DNA of 64,000 nt, from assembly GCF_023015885.1 (NCBI RefSeq), contig NZ_JALKBE010000002.1, forward strand, positions 186,001-250,000. Direction: 5' to 3'. The notes under the pieces were generated by a model. That model was not told the origin of the DNA. It worked only from the letters and a program-made list of their open reading frames with translations, and ran no database searches. The first letter of the stretch is position 1. Each line of letters opens with the position of its first letter. Source of the DNA: Aliiroseovarius sp. S1123 (lineage in GTDB: Bacteria > Pseudomonadota > Alphaproteobacteria > Rhodobacterales > Rhodobacteraceae). Made by a program: the position numbers and the translations under genes. Positions 35,343 through 46,543 of the stretch are shown one piece after another.

Positions 35343-37502
35343 CTAGCCTTTCCCAGCGTCGACCTTGGCCAGACCGTCCAGAAGCTCTTTCAAGTGGTCG
35401 GCATATGGTTCCCATTTTCCGACCGAGCTTTTGTAAAGCGGCTGGCGCACTTGCGCGACCGACAACGTCTTCACGTCGCGTTTGGTTTTGTGGAAGTCCA
35501 GACAGGCGTCTTCCCATTCCAGGTCACAGAACTCCAAAAGCTTCCGGATTTCTGTTTCCGGATCGTTGACTAGATCCTCATAGGAGATTTCGTGAATCCG
35601 ATCCGGAGCAAGGTCACGCCAGAGGTCCAGATATTCGGTGTACAGCCGATAGGTCTGAACCAGAGCCGCCTGAGAATAGCTGTAAAGATGCAGTCCTGCC
35701 ACAAACCGGTTCTTGAAGATCGACCACAGATTGTCTCGCGGATCGCGACGCAGAGCCACGATCTTGGCATTGGGCATGGCCAGCCAGACCAAAGGTGCGA
35801 TTTGATAGGTCGAAATCGTCTTGTCCGTGATCCGATCCGCATCGGGCAGGCGGGTATCGATAGCGTCCTGATATGCGCGGCCGAGGTCCTCGAGCTGCAT
35901 ATCGGTCATATCGCCAATCTGCCCGCCCGCTTGCGCCACTTTTGCCACCTGCTCAAAGCCCAACGGGTGGAAAATGCCCAACTCGTCTCCGCCGGTGACC
36001 GTTGAATGGCTGGCGAGGATCTGTTCGACCAATGTGGTACCTGAGCGTGGCAAACCAGTGATGAAGATCGTGCTGTTCTGGTCAAAGCCACAACTTCCGA
36101 TGCGCGCGGGATCAAACCCTTTCAGAAAGTTCTTGAAGCGGTCAAAATCCCTCTGTTCCTTGGTCATATCATGGGGGTGAAGGCGCGCCATGACCTCGTT
36201 TGCGCGCGACAGATAGGTCCAGGCGGCCTCGGCATCCTTGTGATCCTCCATCACCTTCACCAAGCCATAGCCAAGATCGATCCGAGCTTCGTCCGGCAGG
36301 TCTGGGCGGTCCCAAAGGGCTTTCATCTCGTCGACCAGCGGGTCATCCAGATCCAGTTTTCGGCCCTGTGCTATCATGCGGTAAACCCCGCCAGAGCGGA
36401 CACCAAGCGCGATTGCGTCGCGCAGGACCTTTTCCGCAGCTTCGAAGTCCCCGCTTCGTTGAAGCAGGTTGGCGGCCATGGTGACCACACGCAAGTGGTT
36501 CGGGTCCGCTTCCAACGCCTCGTCGATGGCCTTGCGTGAGGCATCCAGATTGCCAAGCAGTTTTTCCGCCATCGCGCGCAACGCCAGCATTTCGCCTGTG
36601 GGGACGGATTTGGCGGCCAGCCTATCCAGATCTTCAAGCGTTCCGGCGGCATCTTCCAGCGTCAAACGTGCCTTGGCGCGGGTAAACAGCCCGGCAGCGT
36701 TGTCAGGGGCCTGTTTCAGCAGGGCATCCAGACAGTCTATTGCCTCGCGGGGGGCATTGATGTCGGTATATAACAGCCCGAGATTTCCAAGAACGATCGG
36801 ATTTTCGGGGATAATGCGGCGGGCGTGTTCCAAGACCTTGCGGGCCTCACCACGCCTCGAGTTTTGCATGAGGAATTGCCCATATTGCGCTAGGGCCTCG
36901 CCATAATCGGGATCGGCCGCAAGCGCGGTTTTGAAGGCCTGCTCGGCCTTGTCGATCTGCCCCAAGGCGGCAAGTGCTACGCCGTGTACCATCGACACGG
37001 CCTCGTTCGGGCCGCGTGCCAAAATCGCACGGGCCTGCGTTTCGGTCTCTTTCGCGCGACCTGCGTTTAGAAGAGTGGTCAGCGCGTCGATTTCAGCCTT
37101 TGATGCGGTCTTGCTGACGCGTTGGGTGCTGGATCCGGAGCCCTTCAAAACGGTTGTCAGTCTTTTCAACTCTGTTTGCGGCAGCTTCGCTTTCTTCAGC
37201 TGCTTGGCAACCATGTTGCGCGTTGACGCATCAAGGGTGAGTGCCAGATTGGCATAGGCCCGCCAGACGGTGATTTCGGACGGGGCCAGGCGTGCCGCTG
37301 TACCATATGCATTCAGTGCCGCGTCTGTTTGACCCATTTGCTGATGGAGCTGCGCGATTTGGAAGGGCACCTCGGCCCGGTTGGGCGCAATGGTCTGCAG
37401 CTGCGCCAGAACTTTTAGCGCCTCATCCGGCTTACCTGACCGCGCAAGATTGCCTGCTTTTTGAAACAGGGCAGGGATCTGATTTGAGTTCAAAGGCAGC
37501 AT
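35343..37502 (-). CDS. TPR-repeat sulfotransferase
   Basis: A 719-residue protein with two parts. Residues 10-440 contain tandem tetratricopeptide repeats (for example QTDAALNAYGTAARLAPSE, DKAEQAFKTALAADPDY, APREAIDCLDALLKQAPDN). Residues 475-715 are a sulfotransferase domain: the PAPS 5'-phosphosulfate loop is GLPRSGTT (483-490), and the 3'-phosphate site is LRRDPRDNLWSIFKNRF. No signal or membrane segment is present. Such fusions are common in alphaproteobacteria and probably sulfate a protein or glycan docked by the TPRs; the substrate is unknown. It converges with the DUF2059 pair (3 bases apart). Confidence 0.87.
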   Translation of the reverse strand: MLPLNSNQIPALFQKAGNLARSGKPDEALKVLAQLQTIAPNRAEVPFQIAQLHQQMGQTDAALNAYGTAARLAPSEITVWRAYANLALTLDASTRNMVAKQLKKAKLPQTELKRLTTVLKGSGSSTQRVSKTASKAEIDALTTLLNAGRAKETETQARAILARGPNEAVSMVHGVALAALGQIDKAEQAFKTALAADPDYGEALAQYGQFLMQNSRRGEARKVLEHARRIIPENPIVLGNLGLLYTDINAPREAIDCLDALLKQAPDNAAGLFTRAKARLTLEDAAGTLEDLDRLAAKSVPTGEMLALRAMAEKLLGNLDASRKAIDEALEADPNHLRVVTMAANLLQRSGDFEAAEKVLRDAIALGVRSGGVYRMIAQGRKLDLDDPLVDEMKALWDRPDLPDEARIDLGYGLVKVMEDHKDAEAAWTYLSRANEVMARLHPHDMTKEQRDFDRFKNFLKGFDPARIGSCGFDQNSTIFITGLPRSGTTLVEQILASHSTVTGGDELGIFHPLGFEQVAKVAQAGGQIGDMTDMQLEDLGRAYQDAIDTRLPDADRITDKTISTYQIAPLVWLAMPNAKIVALRRDPRDNLWSIFKNRFVAGLHLYSYSQAALVQTYRLYTEYLDLWRDLAPDRIHEISYEDLVNDPETEIRKLLEFCDLEWEDACLDFHKTKRDVKTLSVAQVRQPLYKSSVGKWEPYADHLKELLDGLAKVDAGKG

Positions 37503-37803
37503 GTCGGATCCATTTCGGCTGGAAAGGCATTTACCTATTGGCTAATATGACCAGAGACGAGCTTCAAGGCCCAGCCGCCGTACTTGGAAATAAGCGCTTT
37601 GCGCCTGTGTAAAAGTCTTGACTTTCAACCTGATCCAAACGATAAGCCGCCATTCCTGCCCGGGTATTCCTGTGTAGGGATTAAAAACTATGTCCAAAAC
37701 GCAAGTGGCGGGCGCGCAGTTCGAGGCAATGGAAGGGATGGGCCCTTCGACAAACACCGGGTAAACCCGGGGCCATAGGACGCGGATTATGAAGGAAGAT
37801 CAA
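37503..37803 (+). promoter_or_regulatory. rplU leader with sigma-70-like promoter
   Basis: About 300 bases between the divergent sulfotransferase and rplU. TTGACT (37618-37623), 17 bases, then GATAAG (37641-37646) is a reasonable housekeeping promoter, leaving a leader of about 150 bases. That leader contains CCGGGTAAACCCGG near 37759, a small hairpin 30 bases before the ribosome site. No gene is visible. Confidence 0.5.
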
Positions 37804-38445
37804 ATGTTTGCGGTTCTGAAAACCGGCGGCAAGCAGTATAAGGTCCAAGCTGGCGACGTTCTGCGCGTTGAAAAGCTGGCGGCCGATGCTGGCGAAAAAG
37901 TCCAGTTCAACGAGATTCTGATGGTTGGTTCGACTGTTGGTGCCCCCACCGTAGAAGGTGCAGGCGTACAGGCAGAAGTCATCGACCAGATCAAAGGCGA
38001 AAAAGTCATTCACTTCGTGAAGCGTCGCCGTAAGCACAGCTCGAAGCGCACCAAGGGTCACCGTCAGCAACTGACGCTGCTCCGCGTGACCGACATCCTG
38101 GAAAAGGGTGCCGACAAGTCGGGCGTGAAAGCTGCCATCGGTGCAGGTTCGGTATCGGGTGCTGCTGTTGCAGCGGCTGCTCCGGCCAAGGCGCCTGCAA
38201 AGAAAGCAGCTCCGAAGAAAGCCGCCAAGGCAGAAGCACCCGCCGGTGCTGACGATCTGAAAAAGCTGTCGGGTGTTGGCCCTGCGCTTGAGAAGAAACT
38301 GCTGGAAGCTGGCGTCACCACCTTTGCTCAGATCGCCGCATGGGGCGAAGCCGAGATTGCCGAGTTCGACGAGAAACTGTCGTTCAAAGGCCGTATCGAG
38401 CGTGAAGGCTGGGTAGAGCAGGCCAAAGAACTGGCCAACGGCTAA
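37804..38445 (+). CDS. rplU: Ribosomal protein L21 with C-terminal helix-hairpin-helix extension
   Basis: Residues 1-103 are a normal bL21, with MFAVLKTGGKQYKVQAGD at the start and FVKRRRKHSSKRTKGHRQQ for 23S rRNA binding (each shown in part). An Ala/Lys/Pro-rich linker of about 40 residues follows, then a 65-residue domain starting DDLKKLSGVGPALEKKLLEAGV, a helix-hairpin-helix fold also found as a stand-alone nucleic-acid-binding unit. The family is usually about 103 residues; the extended form occurs in alphaproteobacteria. AAGGAAG precedes the chosen ATG. It is followed by rpmA at 21 bases. Confidence 0.93.
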   Translation: MFAVLKTGGKQYKVQAGDVLRVEKLAADAGEKVQFNEILMVGSTVGAPTVEGAGVQAEVIDQIKGEKVIHFVKRRRKHSSKRTKGHRQQLTLLRVTDILEKGADKSGVKAAIGAGSVSGAAVAAAAPAKAPAKKAAPKKAAKAEAPAGADDLKKLSGVGPALEKKLLEAGVTTFAQIAAWGEAEIAEFDEKLSFKGRIEREGWVEQAKELANG

Positions 38446-38466
38446 CAAGAGCTAAGGAGAGATAGC

Positions 38467-38736
38467 ATGGCACATAAAAAAGCAGGCGGTTCATCCCGTA
38501 ACGGCCGCGACTCAGCCGGTCGTCGCCTTGGTGTAAAGAAATTCGGTGGTCAGGTTGTGATCCCGGGCAACATCATCGTGCGTCAGCGCGGTACCAAGAT
38601 GTGGCCGGGTGACAACGTGGGCATGGGCAAAGATCACACCATCTTTGCAACCAGCGAAGGCACCGTCAAATTCCACAAAGGCCTGAAAGGCCGCACCTTT
38701 ATTTCGGTTCTCCCAGTGGCGGAGGCCGCTGAGTAA
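38467..38736 (+). CDS. rpmA: Ribosomal protein L27
   Basis: An 89-residue bL27 with the conserved start [21 protein letters not shown] and [15 protein letters not shown] (each below 21 residues in part). There is no N-terminal cleavage extension, so the flexible tail reaches the peptidyl-transferase centre directly. AAGGAG is upstream of the ATG. Co-transcribed with rplU and ended by a strong terminator. Confidence 0.97.
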   Translation: MAHKKAGGSSRNGRDSAGRRLGVKKFGGQVVIPGNIIVRQRGTKMWPGDNVGMGKDHTIFATSEGTVKFHKGLKGRTFISVLPVAEAAE

Positions 38737-38765
38737 GCCGAACCTAACGAGGTTGTGAAATTTCA

Positions 38766-38800
38766 GGGGCCGGCTGTGATAGCCGGCCCCTTTTCTTTTT
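38766..38800 (+). terminator. Intrinsic terminator of rplU-rpmA
   Basis: GGGGCCGGCT-GTGAT-AGCCGGCCCC followed by TTTTCTTTTT, 30 bases after the rpmA stop. A perfect 10-bp stem. Confidence 0.95.
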
Positions 38801-38934
38801 GTTTTCAGTACTTACTTGCCTGTTCATCCAACGTTCATACGAACGCCCTAAAAGAGCCAGAAACGCGGAATACGTTGTGGCCTTCACGGGAAGAACGGGC
38901 GGTGCATTCAGCGCTTTTCAGAGGAGGGAAAGCC

Positions 38935-39474
38935 ATGAAGCATGTAGATATCAGAACCCAGCCGATCATTCAGGCGGAGCGTTTTGTGCTGCGTCCTGTG
39001 CGGCTGTCTGATCTTGGCGCATTGGTCCTATCAGTTTCAGATAGGCGGGTGGCCGAAGCCACACGCTCGATCCCGCATCCCTTGCCGCCCGGCGTGACCG
39101 AGGCGTTTATTGACCGCGCCATGGCCGAGGACCGGAACGAGGATGTCTGGGTTATGGACAGTCTGAATGAGGATCAGGATGACGTTCTGGGCGTGATTAC
39201 GCTGAACGCGCTGGATCGCGGTCAAAGCCAGTTGGGCTATTGGGTTGCGCCGGGGTTCTGGAATTCTGGTATAGCGTCCGAAGCTGTCTGTGCATTGATT
39301 GAAGCGAACCCTCAGAACAACAGCACCATCTTTGCCGAGGTCTTTCAGGACAATCCGGCCTCGGCCCGTGTGCTGACCCATGCGGGGTTTGAATATATTG
39401 GTGACGCGGAAAGCCATTCGGTGGCGCGCGGCGCCAATGTGCCAACCTGGACCTACATCAGGAAGATGGCGTAA
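38935..39474 (+). CDS. GNAT N-acetyltransferase (first of three)
   Basis: A 179-residue GCN5-related acetyltransferase of the RimJ/RimL type (Acetyltransf_3), shown by AERFVLRPVRLSDLGALV at the N-terminus, the central GYWVAPGFWNSGIASEAVCAL (split GYWVAPGFWNSG, IASEAV) with the acetyl-CoA loop, and NPASARVLTHAGFEY. GAGGAGGGAAAG precedes the ATG; the longer frame upstream overlaps the terminator. It begins a run of three related genes. The substrate is unknown. Confidence 0.83.
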   Translation: MKHVDIRTQPIIQAERFVLRPVRLSDLGALVLSVSDRRVAEATRSIPHPLPPGVTEAFIDRAMAEDRNEDVWVMDSLNEDQDDVLGVITLNALDRGQSQLGYWVAPGFWNSGIASEAVCALIEANPQNNSTIFAEVFQDNPASARVLTHAGFEYIGDAESHSVARGANVPTWTYIRKMA

Positions 39475-39483
39475 CGCATTGCC

Positions 39484-40005
39484 ATGGTACAGAATATTCA
39501 GATCAGGACGGAGCGGCTCACGCTCCGCCCCCTGACGCCCAAGGATGGCGATCAGGTGGTCTCGCTGCTTGATGATATCGAAGTAGCGCGCTGGCTGACG
39601 GTTGTGCCGCATCCCTATACGCGGGCGGATTTCGATGGGTTTCTGGAGTACCTTGCCACGACCAATCCGCTTGGCGGCATGGCTATCGACGAGGGTGGCG
39701 AAGTTCTGGGTGTGGTCGGTTTGGACCCGTCGCTGGGCTATTGGCTGGGGCGCAAGCATCACGGCCGCGGCATCATGCGCGAAGCCGCCGGAGCCTTGAT
39801 TTCGCATGTTTTTGTCACCACGGATCTGGACCAGATTAGCACAGGCCACTTCCTGGGCAACCATGCCTCGCGCGCGGTGCTGACGGGTCTGGGGTTCCGG
39901 GACACAGGAAAGACCGAAACCGCGCATTGTGTCTCGCGTGATTGCGACGAAGTGTTGATCAAACTCAGCCTGTCGCGCGCCGATTGGGAGGCCCGACAGT
40001 CGTGA
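39484..40005 (+). CDS. GNAT N-acetyltransferase (second of three)
   Basis: A 173-residue RimJ/RimL-type acetyltransferase: TERLTLRPLTPKDGDQVV at the N-terminus, GYWLGRKHHGRGIMREA at the acetyl-CoA loop and NHASRAVLTGLGFRDTG near the end. It begins nine bases after the first copy and overlaps the third by four bases. The three copies share layout, indicating tandem duplication with divergence. Confidence 0.82.
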   Translation: MVQNIQIRTERLTLRPLTPKDGDQVVSLLDDIEVARWLTVVPHPYTRADFDGFLEYLATTNPLGGMAIDEGGEVLGVVGLDPSLGYWLGRKHHGRGIMREAAGALISHVFVTTDLDQISTGHFLGNHASRAVLTGLGFRDTGKTETAHCVSRDCDEVLIKLSLSRADWEARQS

Positions 40006-40511
40006 CCCATCTGATCACCGAACGCTTGACGATGCGGCGCTGTCAGCCGTCTGATTTCGACGCCTTGTATGATCTTGTCTCGGACATTGATGTCGTGCGC
40101 ATGACGGCGACATGGCCCCATCCCGCCGATCCTGACCTGACGCGTGAACGGTGCCAGCCCTTTGACCCCGCAAATGGCATGGTCGGCGTTGTCTTGCTTG
40201 AAGGCACGTTGATCGGCTCGATGGGGCTTGCCAAGAAACCCGATGAAAAGCCGCAGCTGGGCTACATGTTCGCCCGCCCGCATTGGGGCAATGGCTATGC
40301 GACCGAGATGGCGCGCGCTCTGATCGACCATTGCTGGGCAACCTACGACTGGCCAATCATCCGCGCGGATGCGTTTGCGGACAATCCGGCCTCGGCCCAT
40401 GTGTTGAAGAAGCTGGGCTTTGCAGAGCTTCAGGGCAGTATGGGCCACAGCGTTGCGCGTGGCGACGGCGCTCCATTGCGTGTTTTTCAGCTTTTGCGAC
40501 CAGAAAGCTGA
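40002..40511 (+). CDS. GNAT N-acetyltransferase (third of three)
   Basis: A 169-residue acetyltransferase starting with GTG in a GTGA overlap. Motifs: TERLTMRRCQPSDFDALYDL, GYMFARPHWGNGYATEMARA and NPASAHVLKKLGFAEL. It precedes obgE by 86 bases. The GNAT genes separate rpmA from obgE, which are adjacent in many bacteria, so the triplet appears inserted in the conserved rplU-rpmA-obgE order. Confidence 0.83.
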   Translation: MTHLITERLTMRRCQPSDFDALYDLVSDIDVVRMTATWPHPADPDLTRERCQPFDPANGMVGVVLLEGTLIGSMGLAKKPDEKPQLGYMFARPHWGNGYATEMARALIDHCWATYDWPIIRADAFADNPASAHVLKKLGFAELQGSMGHSVARGDGAPLRVFQLLRPES

Positions 40512-40575
40512 TCCAATTGCCCTTGCTGCTGGCTCTGGACTTGAGCCTCGGTCAATTTCCCTCTATCGCCTGTGA

Positions 40576-42725
<2,150 letters not shown>

Positions 42726-42765
42726 AGACAATAATATACACGACGATCTTAACGGAGAAAGCAAG

Positions 42766-44013
42766 ATGAGCGACGACATCAAAACCATGATGACCGACAT
42801 TGGCACCCGCGCCCGCGCGGCCGCACGTGACCTTGCTTTCGCACCAGCCGAGGCCAAAGAGAAGGCTTTGATGGCCGCCGCAGATGCATGTTGGGAACGT
42901 CGGGATCAGATTATCGCCGCCAACGAAAAAGACATGGAGTTTAGCCGGGGCAAAGGTCTATCGGACGCGATGATGGACCGCTTGATGCTGGACGAGGATC
43001 GCATCAAAGGCATGTGCGACGGATTGCGTGCAGTTGCCGCGCAGGATGATCCGGTGGGCGAGGTGCTGGAGGAATGGGACCGTCCCTCTGGCCTGAACAT
43101 TCGCCGCGTGCGCACCCCGCTTGGCGTCATTGGCGTGATCTATGAAAGCCGTCCCAATGTGACGGCGGATGCGGGCGCGCTGTGCCTGAAGGCCGGAAAC
43201 GCGGTGATCCTACGCGGCGGCTCGGAAAGCTTCCACTCGGCCGGTTTGATCCATGAATGCCTTCAGGACGGTCTGCGTGCAGCCGGTCTGCCCGAGGACG
43301 CCATTCAGTTGATCCCGACTCGCGATCGTGCGGCGGTTAGCGAGATGCTAACCATGACCGACTATGTGGACGTGATCGTACCGCGTGGCGGCAAAGGCCT
43401 TGTGGGGCTGGTTCAGCGCGAGGCGCGCGTGCCGGTCTTCGCGCATCTGGAAGGCATCGTGCACATCTATATCGACAAGGATGCTGATGCAGAAAAGACC
43501 CGTAACGTGGTGATGAACGCCAAGACCCGCCGGACCGGAATTTGCGGCTCGGCTGAATGTTTGCTGATTCACCGCGATGCGCAGGAACTGGGGCAGACAG
43601 TCATCAACGATCTTATGGCTGCCGGAGTTGAAGTGCGCGTGGGCGAAGGCCTGACGGGTAGCGTTCCGGCAACCGAAGATGACTGGGGCACCGAGTATCT
43701 GGACAGCATCATAGCCGCAAAGCTTGTCGATGATGTGGATGGCGCGATTGATCACATCAACCGCTATTCCTCGTCCCACACGGACGCAATCATGACAGAA
43801 AATGACGCGACCGCGGAGCATTTCTTCACCCGCTTGGACAGCGCGATCCTGATGCGCAATGCCTCGACCCAGTTTGCCGATGGCGGCGAATTTGGTATGG
43901 GCGCCGAGATCGGGATTGCCACTGGAAAGATGCACGCGCGCGGGCCGGTGGGCTCTAAGCAACTGACGTCGTTCAAGTATCTGGTCGTGGGTGACGGCAC
44001 CACACGCGCTTGA
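42766..44013 (+). CDS. proA: Gamma-glutamyl phosphate reductase
   Basis: ProA reduces glutamyl phosphate to the semialdehyde with NADPH. The 415-residue aldehyde-dehydrogenase-fold protein has [19 protein letters not shown] (partly shown), GGSESFHSA, and the catalytic cysteine in [17 protein letters not shown] lies upstream of the ATG. It completes the proline pair with proB and is closed by a good terminator. Confidence 0.96.
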   Translation: MSDDIKTMMTDIGTRARAAARDLAFAPAEAKEKALMAAADACWERRDQIIAANEKDMEFSRGKGLSDAMMDRLMLDEDRIKGMCDGLRAVAAQDDPVGEVLEEWDRPSGLNIRRVRTPLGVIGVIYESRPNVTADAGALCLKAGNAVILRGGSESFHSAGLIHECLQDGLRAAGLPEDAIQLIPTRDRAAVSEMLTMTDYVDVIVPRGGKGLVGLVQREARVPVFAHLEGIVHIYIDKDADAEKTRNVVMNAKTRRTGICGSAECLLIHRDAQELGQTVINDLMAAGVEVRVGEGLTGSVPATEDDWGTEYLDSIIAAKLVDDVDGAIDHINRYSSSHTDAIMTENDATAEHFFTRLDSAILMRNASTQFADGGEFGMGAEIGIATGKMHARGPVGSKQLTSFKYLVVGDGTTRA

Positions 44014-44020
44014 GTTAAGA

Positions 44021-44045
44021 AGCCGCCCCAAGGGGCGGCTTTTTC
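44021..44045 (+). terminator. Intrinsic terminator of proBA
   Basis: AGCCGCCC-CAAG-GGGCGGCT then TTTTTC, eight bases after the proA stop. It also lies at the end of the convergent chpT gene. Confidence 0.9.
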
Positions 44046-44047
44046 GT

Positions 44048-44647
44048 TCAGAAGGTTACGTCGATGGTGTGATCCGTGATCTGGACCGTGGCAGATCGCC
44101 CCTGTCGTTGCAGCTCTGGACGGATCAATGCGTAATGGACATGGGCAGGCGGCACCTCAAGATCGGGATTTGCTGCGGATAGCAGTCCCCACAGATCTGG
44201 ATTGATGTTCAAACGCTCGCCTTGCGCCGTCAATTGCCAGCGCCCATCCGCGCGTGACACGGTCAGTTGTCCCCCCCAGGGCATCGCGCTTTCAAAGCAC
44301 TGCAGGGCGAGGAAGGCCAGTTTCACCTCGGTCCGCGGCAGATCGCCCGCGGGTTGCCAGTCGATCTTGATCTTGCGTCCATCCACGCCGGGGGCCAGTA
44401 CCGCACGGATTTCTTTCTCGGACAGGGATTGGCCTTCATTTGCGGAACCAAATGCCACGCGGAAAAAACGGATCCGCAGGTTTGCATTGGTCACACTTTC
44501 CGCGATCAGCGCCATTTCCGGGCTGTTGCCCATGCCCGAGAGCTGCAACAGCTCTACCCCATTGCCGATTGCGCCCAAAGGGCTGATAAGGTCATGGCAG
44601 ATACGGGATCCGATCAACGCGGTCAGGTCGCGGTCTTGTTTGGTCAT
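44048..44647 (-). CDS. chpT: Histidine phosphotransferase ChpT
   Basis: In alphaproteobacteria ChpT relays phosphate from CckA to CtrA and CpdR. The 199-residue protein has the H-box SRICHDLISPLGAIGNGVELL (split SRICHDLISP, GAIGNGVELL) with His18 as the acceptor, followed by a degenerate HATPase-like domain without the ATP-binding G boxes, as in ChpT. It is divergent from the DUF3553 gene. In roseobacters the CckA-ChpT-CtrA route governs motility and gene-transfer agents. Confidence 0.88.
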   Translation of the reverse strand: MTKQDRDLTALIGSRICHDLISPLGAIGNGVELLQLSGMGNSPEMALIAESVTNANLRIRFFRVAFGSANEGQSLSEKEIRAVLAPGVDGRKIKIDWQPAGDLPRTEVKLAFLALQCFESAMPWGGQLTVSRADGRWQLTAQGERLNINPDLWGLLSAANPDLEVPPAHVHYALIRPELQRQGRSATVQITDHTIDVTF

Positions 44648-44674
44648 GTGTGAAGCCTGATAGGGAAAAATGTC

Positions 44675-44863
44675 ATGGGAATGGGATCACTTCTTGAGCC
44701 TGGAATGCTGGTGCGCCACCCCGATAAACCCGATTGGGGGCTGGGGCAGGTACAATCCAATATCGGAGGGCGCGTCACGGTAAACTTCGAGCACGCCGGG
44801 AAGCAGGTGATCATGATTGAACATGTTGACTTGATGCCTGTATTTTCGCCTCCTGAACGCTAA
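44675..44863 (+). CDS. DUF3553-family small protein
   Basis: A 62-residue single-domain protein with EPGMLVRHPDKPDWGLGQVQ and GGRVTVNFEHAGKQ. This small SH3-like domain also occurs at the C-terminus of some UvrD/PcrA-type helicases and as stand-alone proteins in alphaproteobacteria; its role is unknown. It stands alone between chpT and olsB. Confidence 0.75.
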   Translation: MGMGSLLEPGMLVRHPDKPDWGLGQVQSNIGGRVTVNFEHAGKQVIMIEHVDLMPVFSPPER

Positions 44864-44942
44864 GGTGCTGCGCGGATGCCCATTGCGCGCCCGTTATCTG
44901 AGCCATATGAGCTGAACAAGGTTATCAAATGGTTAATCCCGA

Positions 44943-45713
44943 ATGACTGCGCCCCAGTTTGAACTAAGACTTGCCCAGAGTGACGCAGATCTGATCGCAG
45001 CACAACGGCTGCGTTACGATGTGTTCGTGCGCGAACTGGGCGGGGACGGGCCTTTGGTCGATCACGAGAACGGATTGGAGCGTGACGCGTTTGATCCGTT
45101 TTATGACCATCTGATCCTGTATGACCACGCGCGCGAAGGGTCCCCTGCCGTCGGGGTTTACCGGTTGTTGCGGGGCGAGAAGCTGAATATGCCCGACGGG
45201 CCGGAGCATTTCTACTCCGAGGCCGAGTATGATCTGAGCATTCTAAAGGCCTCGGGCCGTAAGTTGTTGGAACTAGGGCGGTCTTGCCTGCATCCAGACT
45301 TTCGCGGTGGGGCCGCAATGATGCATCTGTGGGGCGGATTGGCACGCTATGTGGAAGAGCATGGGGTTGAAATCCTGTTCGGCGTGGCCTCGTTCCACGG
45401 GACCGACATTGACGCGCTGAAGGCGCCTTTGTCCCTGCTGCATCACCGGCATTTGGCGCCCGAGGCCATCCGTGTTCGCGCACAGCCAGAGGTGTTTCAA
45501 CCGATGGACCTTATGCCGGAACGCGAGATTGACCGCCCCGCTGCCATGCGCGCGGTTCCGGCGCTGATCAAAGGCTATCTGCGCCTTGGCGGCTTCGTGG
45601 GCGAGGGCGCGTTTGTCGACCATGTTTTCAATACGACCGATGTTTGCCTGATCATTGACATGTCGCTGGTCAATGACCGGTCACGCGCCATCTATGCGGG
45701 GGGCAAAACATGA
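44943..45713 (+). CDS. olsB: Ornithine-acyl-ACP N-acyltransferase OlsB
   Basis: OlsB attaches a 3-hydroxy fatty acid to ornithine, making lyso-ornithine lipid. The 256-residue GNAT-fold protein has RLRYDVFVRELGG, DPFYDHLIL, VGVYRLLRGEKL and ELGRSCLHPDFRGGAAM, all typical of the OlsB family. It overlaps olsA by four bases. Phosphate-free ornithine lipids often replace phospholipids during phosphate limitation; a Pho box is not evident in the short upstream gap. Confidence 0.88.
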   Translation: MTAPQFELRLAQSDADLIAAQRLRYDVFVRELGGDGPLVDHENGLERDAFDPFYDHLILYDHAREGSPAVGVYRLLRGEKLNMPDGPEHFYSEAEYDLSILKASGRKLLELGRSCLHPDFRGGAAMMHLWGGLARYVEEHGVEILFGVASFHGTDIDALKAPLSLLHHRHLAPEAIRVRAQPEVFQPMDLMPEREIDRPAAMRAVPALIKGYLRLGGFVGEGAFVDHVFNTTDVCLIIDMSLVNDRSRAIYAGGKT

Positions 45714-46543
45714 ATGCAACGTGGCAGGGCGGGCATGAACCGCACGCGTTTCATCCTTCAAAACTAGAGTACCTGCGCATTGTTCGGCGCGGATTGCCAC
45801 TTGGCATTCTGGTATTTGGTGGGCTGCTTTTGCTGTTGCTGATCCGGCGTTTTGAACGCCCGATATTCGGCACGCAGCGTCCCATAACGCCGCACATCAC
45901 GCAGTTTGTCTGTCGCAACGCCTTTCGGATCCTCGGGATTCGCTTTGCCACGACCGGCGATCCGATGCAGCAGAAAGGCGCAGTGGTCGCCAATCACGCA
46001 GGATGGCTGGATATCTTCACGCTCAATGCGCGTAAGCGGGTGTATTTCGTGTCAAAATCCGAGGTTGCAGGCTGGCCGGGTATCGGCTGGCTTGCGCGCG
46101 CGACAGGGACGGTGTTCATCAATCGCGACCGGAAAGAGGCGCAATCTCAGATCGAGGTCTTCCGCACCCGCTTGATGGCGGGGCATAAGCTTCTGTTCTT
46201 TCCGGAAGGAACGTCATCGGACAGTCAGCGGGTTTTGCCTTTCAAATCAACACTCTTTGCTGCGTTCTTCACGTCCGATCTGCGGGATTTTATGTGGGTG
46301 CAACCCGTCACGATCCGTTATTTCGCCCCCGAGGGCTGCGATCCGCGCTTCTACGGCTGGTGGGGCGATATGGAGTTCGCGCCGCATCTTTTGCAGACTT
46401 TGGCTGTGAGGCGACAGGGGCAGGTCGAGCTGGTCTATCACACGCCAGTCAAGGTGTCAGAGTTCAAGGGCCGAAAAGAACTGGCCGCCCATTGCGAGGC
46501 GGCCGTTCGTGAAGGTCTTGGTGATTTGAACGTCGAGCGTTAA
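45710..46543 (+). CDS. olsA: Lyso-ornithine lipid O-acyltransferase OlsA
   Basis: OlsA is a PlsC-type acyltransferase that adds the second acyl chain. The 277-residue protein has one N-terminal membrane anchor (about 27-45), the catalytic NHAGWLD (NHx4D form) and FPEGTSSDSQRVLPFKSTLF region. Overlap with olsB and the order olsB-olsA support the lipid assignment over a general PlsC. Its stop shares four bases with the stop of the convergent ThiE-like gene. Confidence 0.87.
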   Translation: MNATWQGGHEPHAFHPSKLEYLRIVRRGLPLGILVFGGLLLLLLIRRFERPIFGTQRPITPHITQFVCRNAFRILGIRFATTGDPMQQKGAVVANHAGWLDIFTLNARKRVYFVSKSEVAGWPGIGWLARATGTVFINRDRKEAQSQIEVFRTRLMAGHKLLFFPEGTSSDSQRVLPFKSTLFAAFFTSDLRDFMWVQPVTIRYFAPEGCDPRFYGWWGDMEFAPHLLQTLAVRRQGQVELVYHTPVKVSEFKGRKELAAHCEAAVREGLGDLNVER

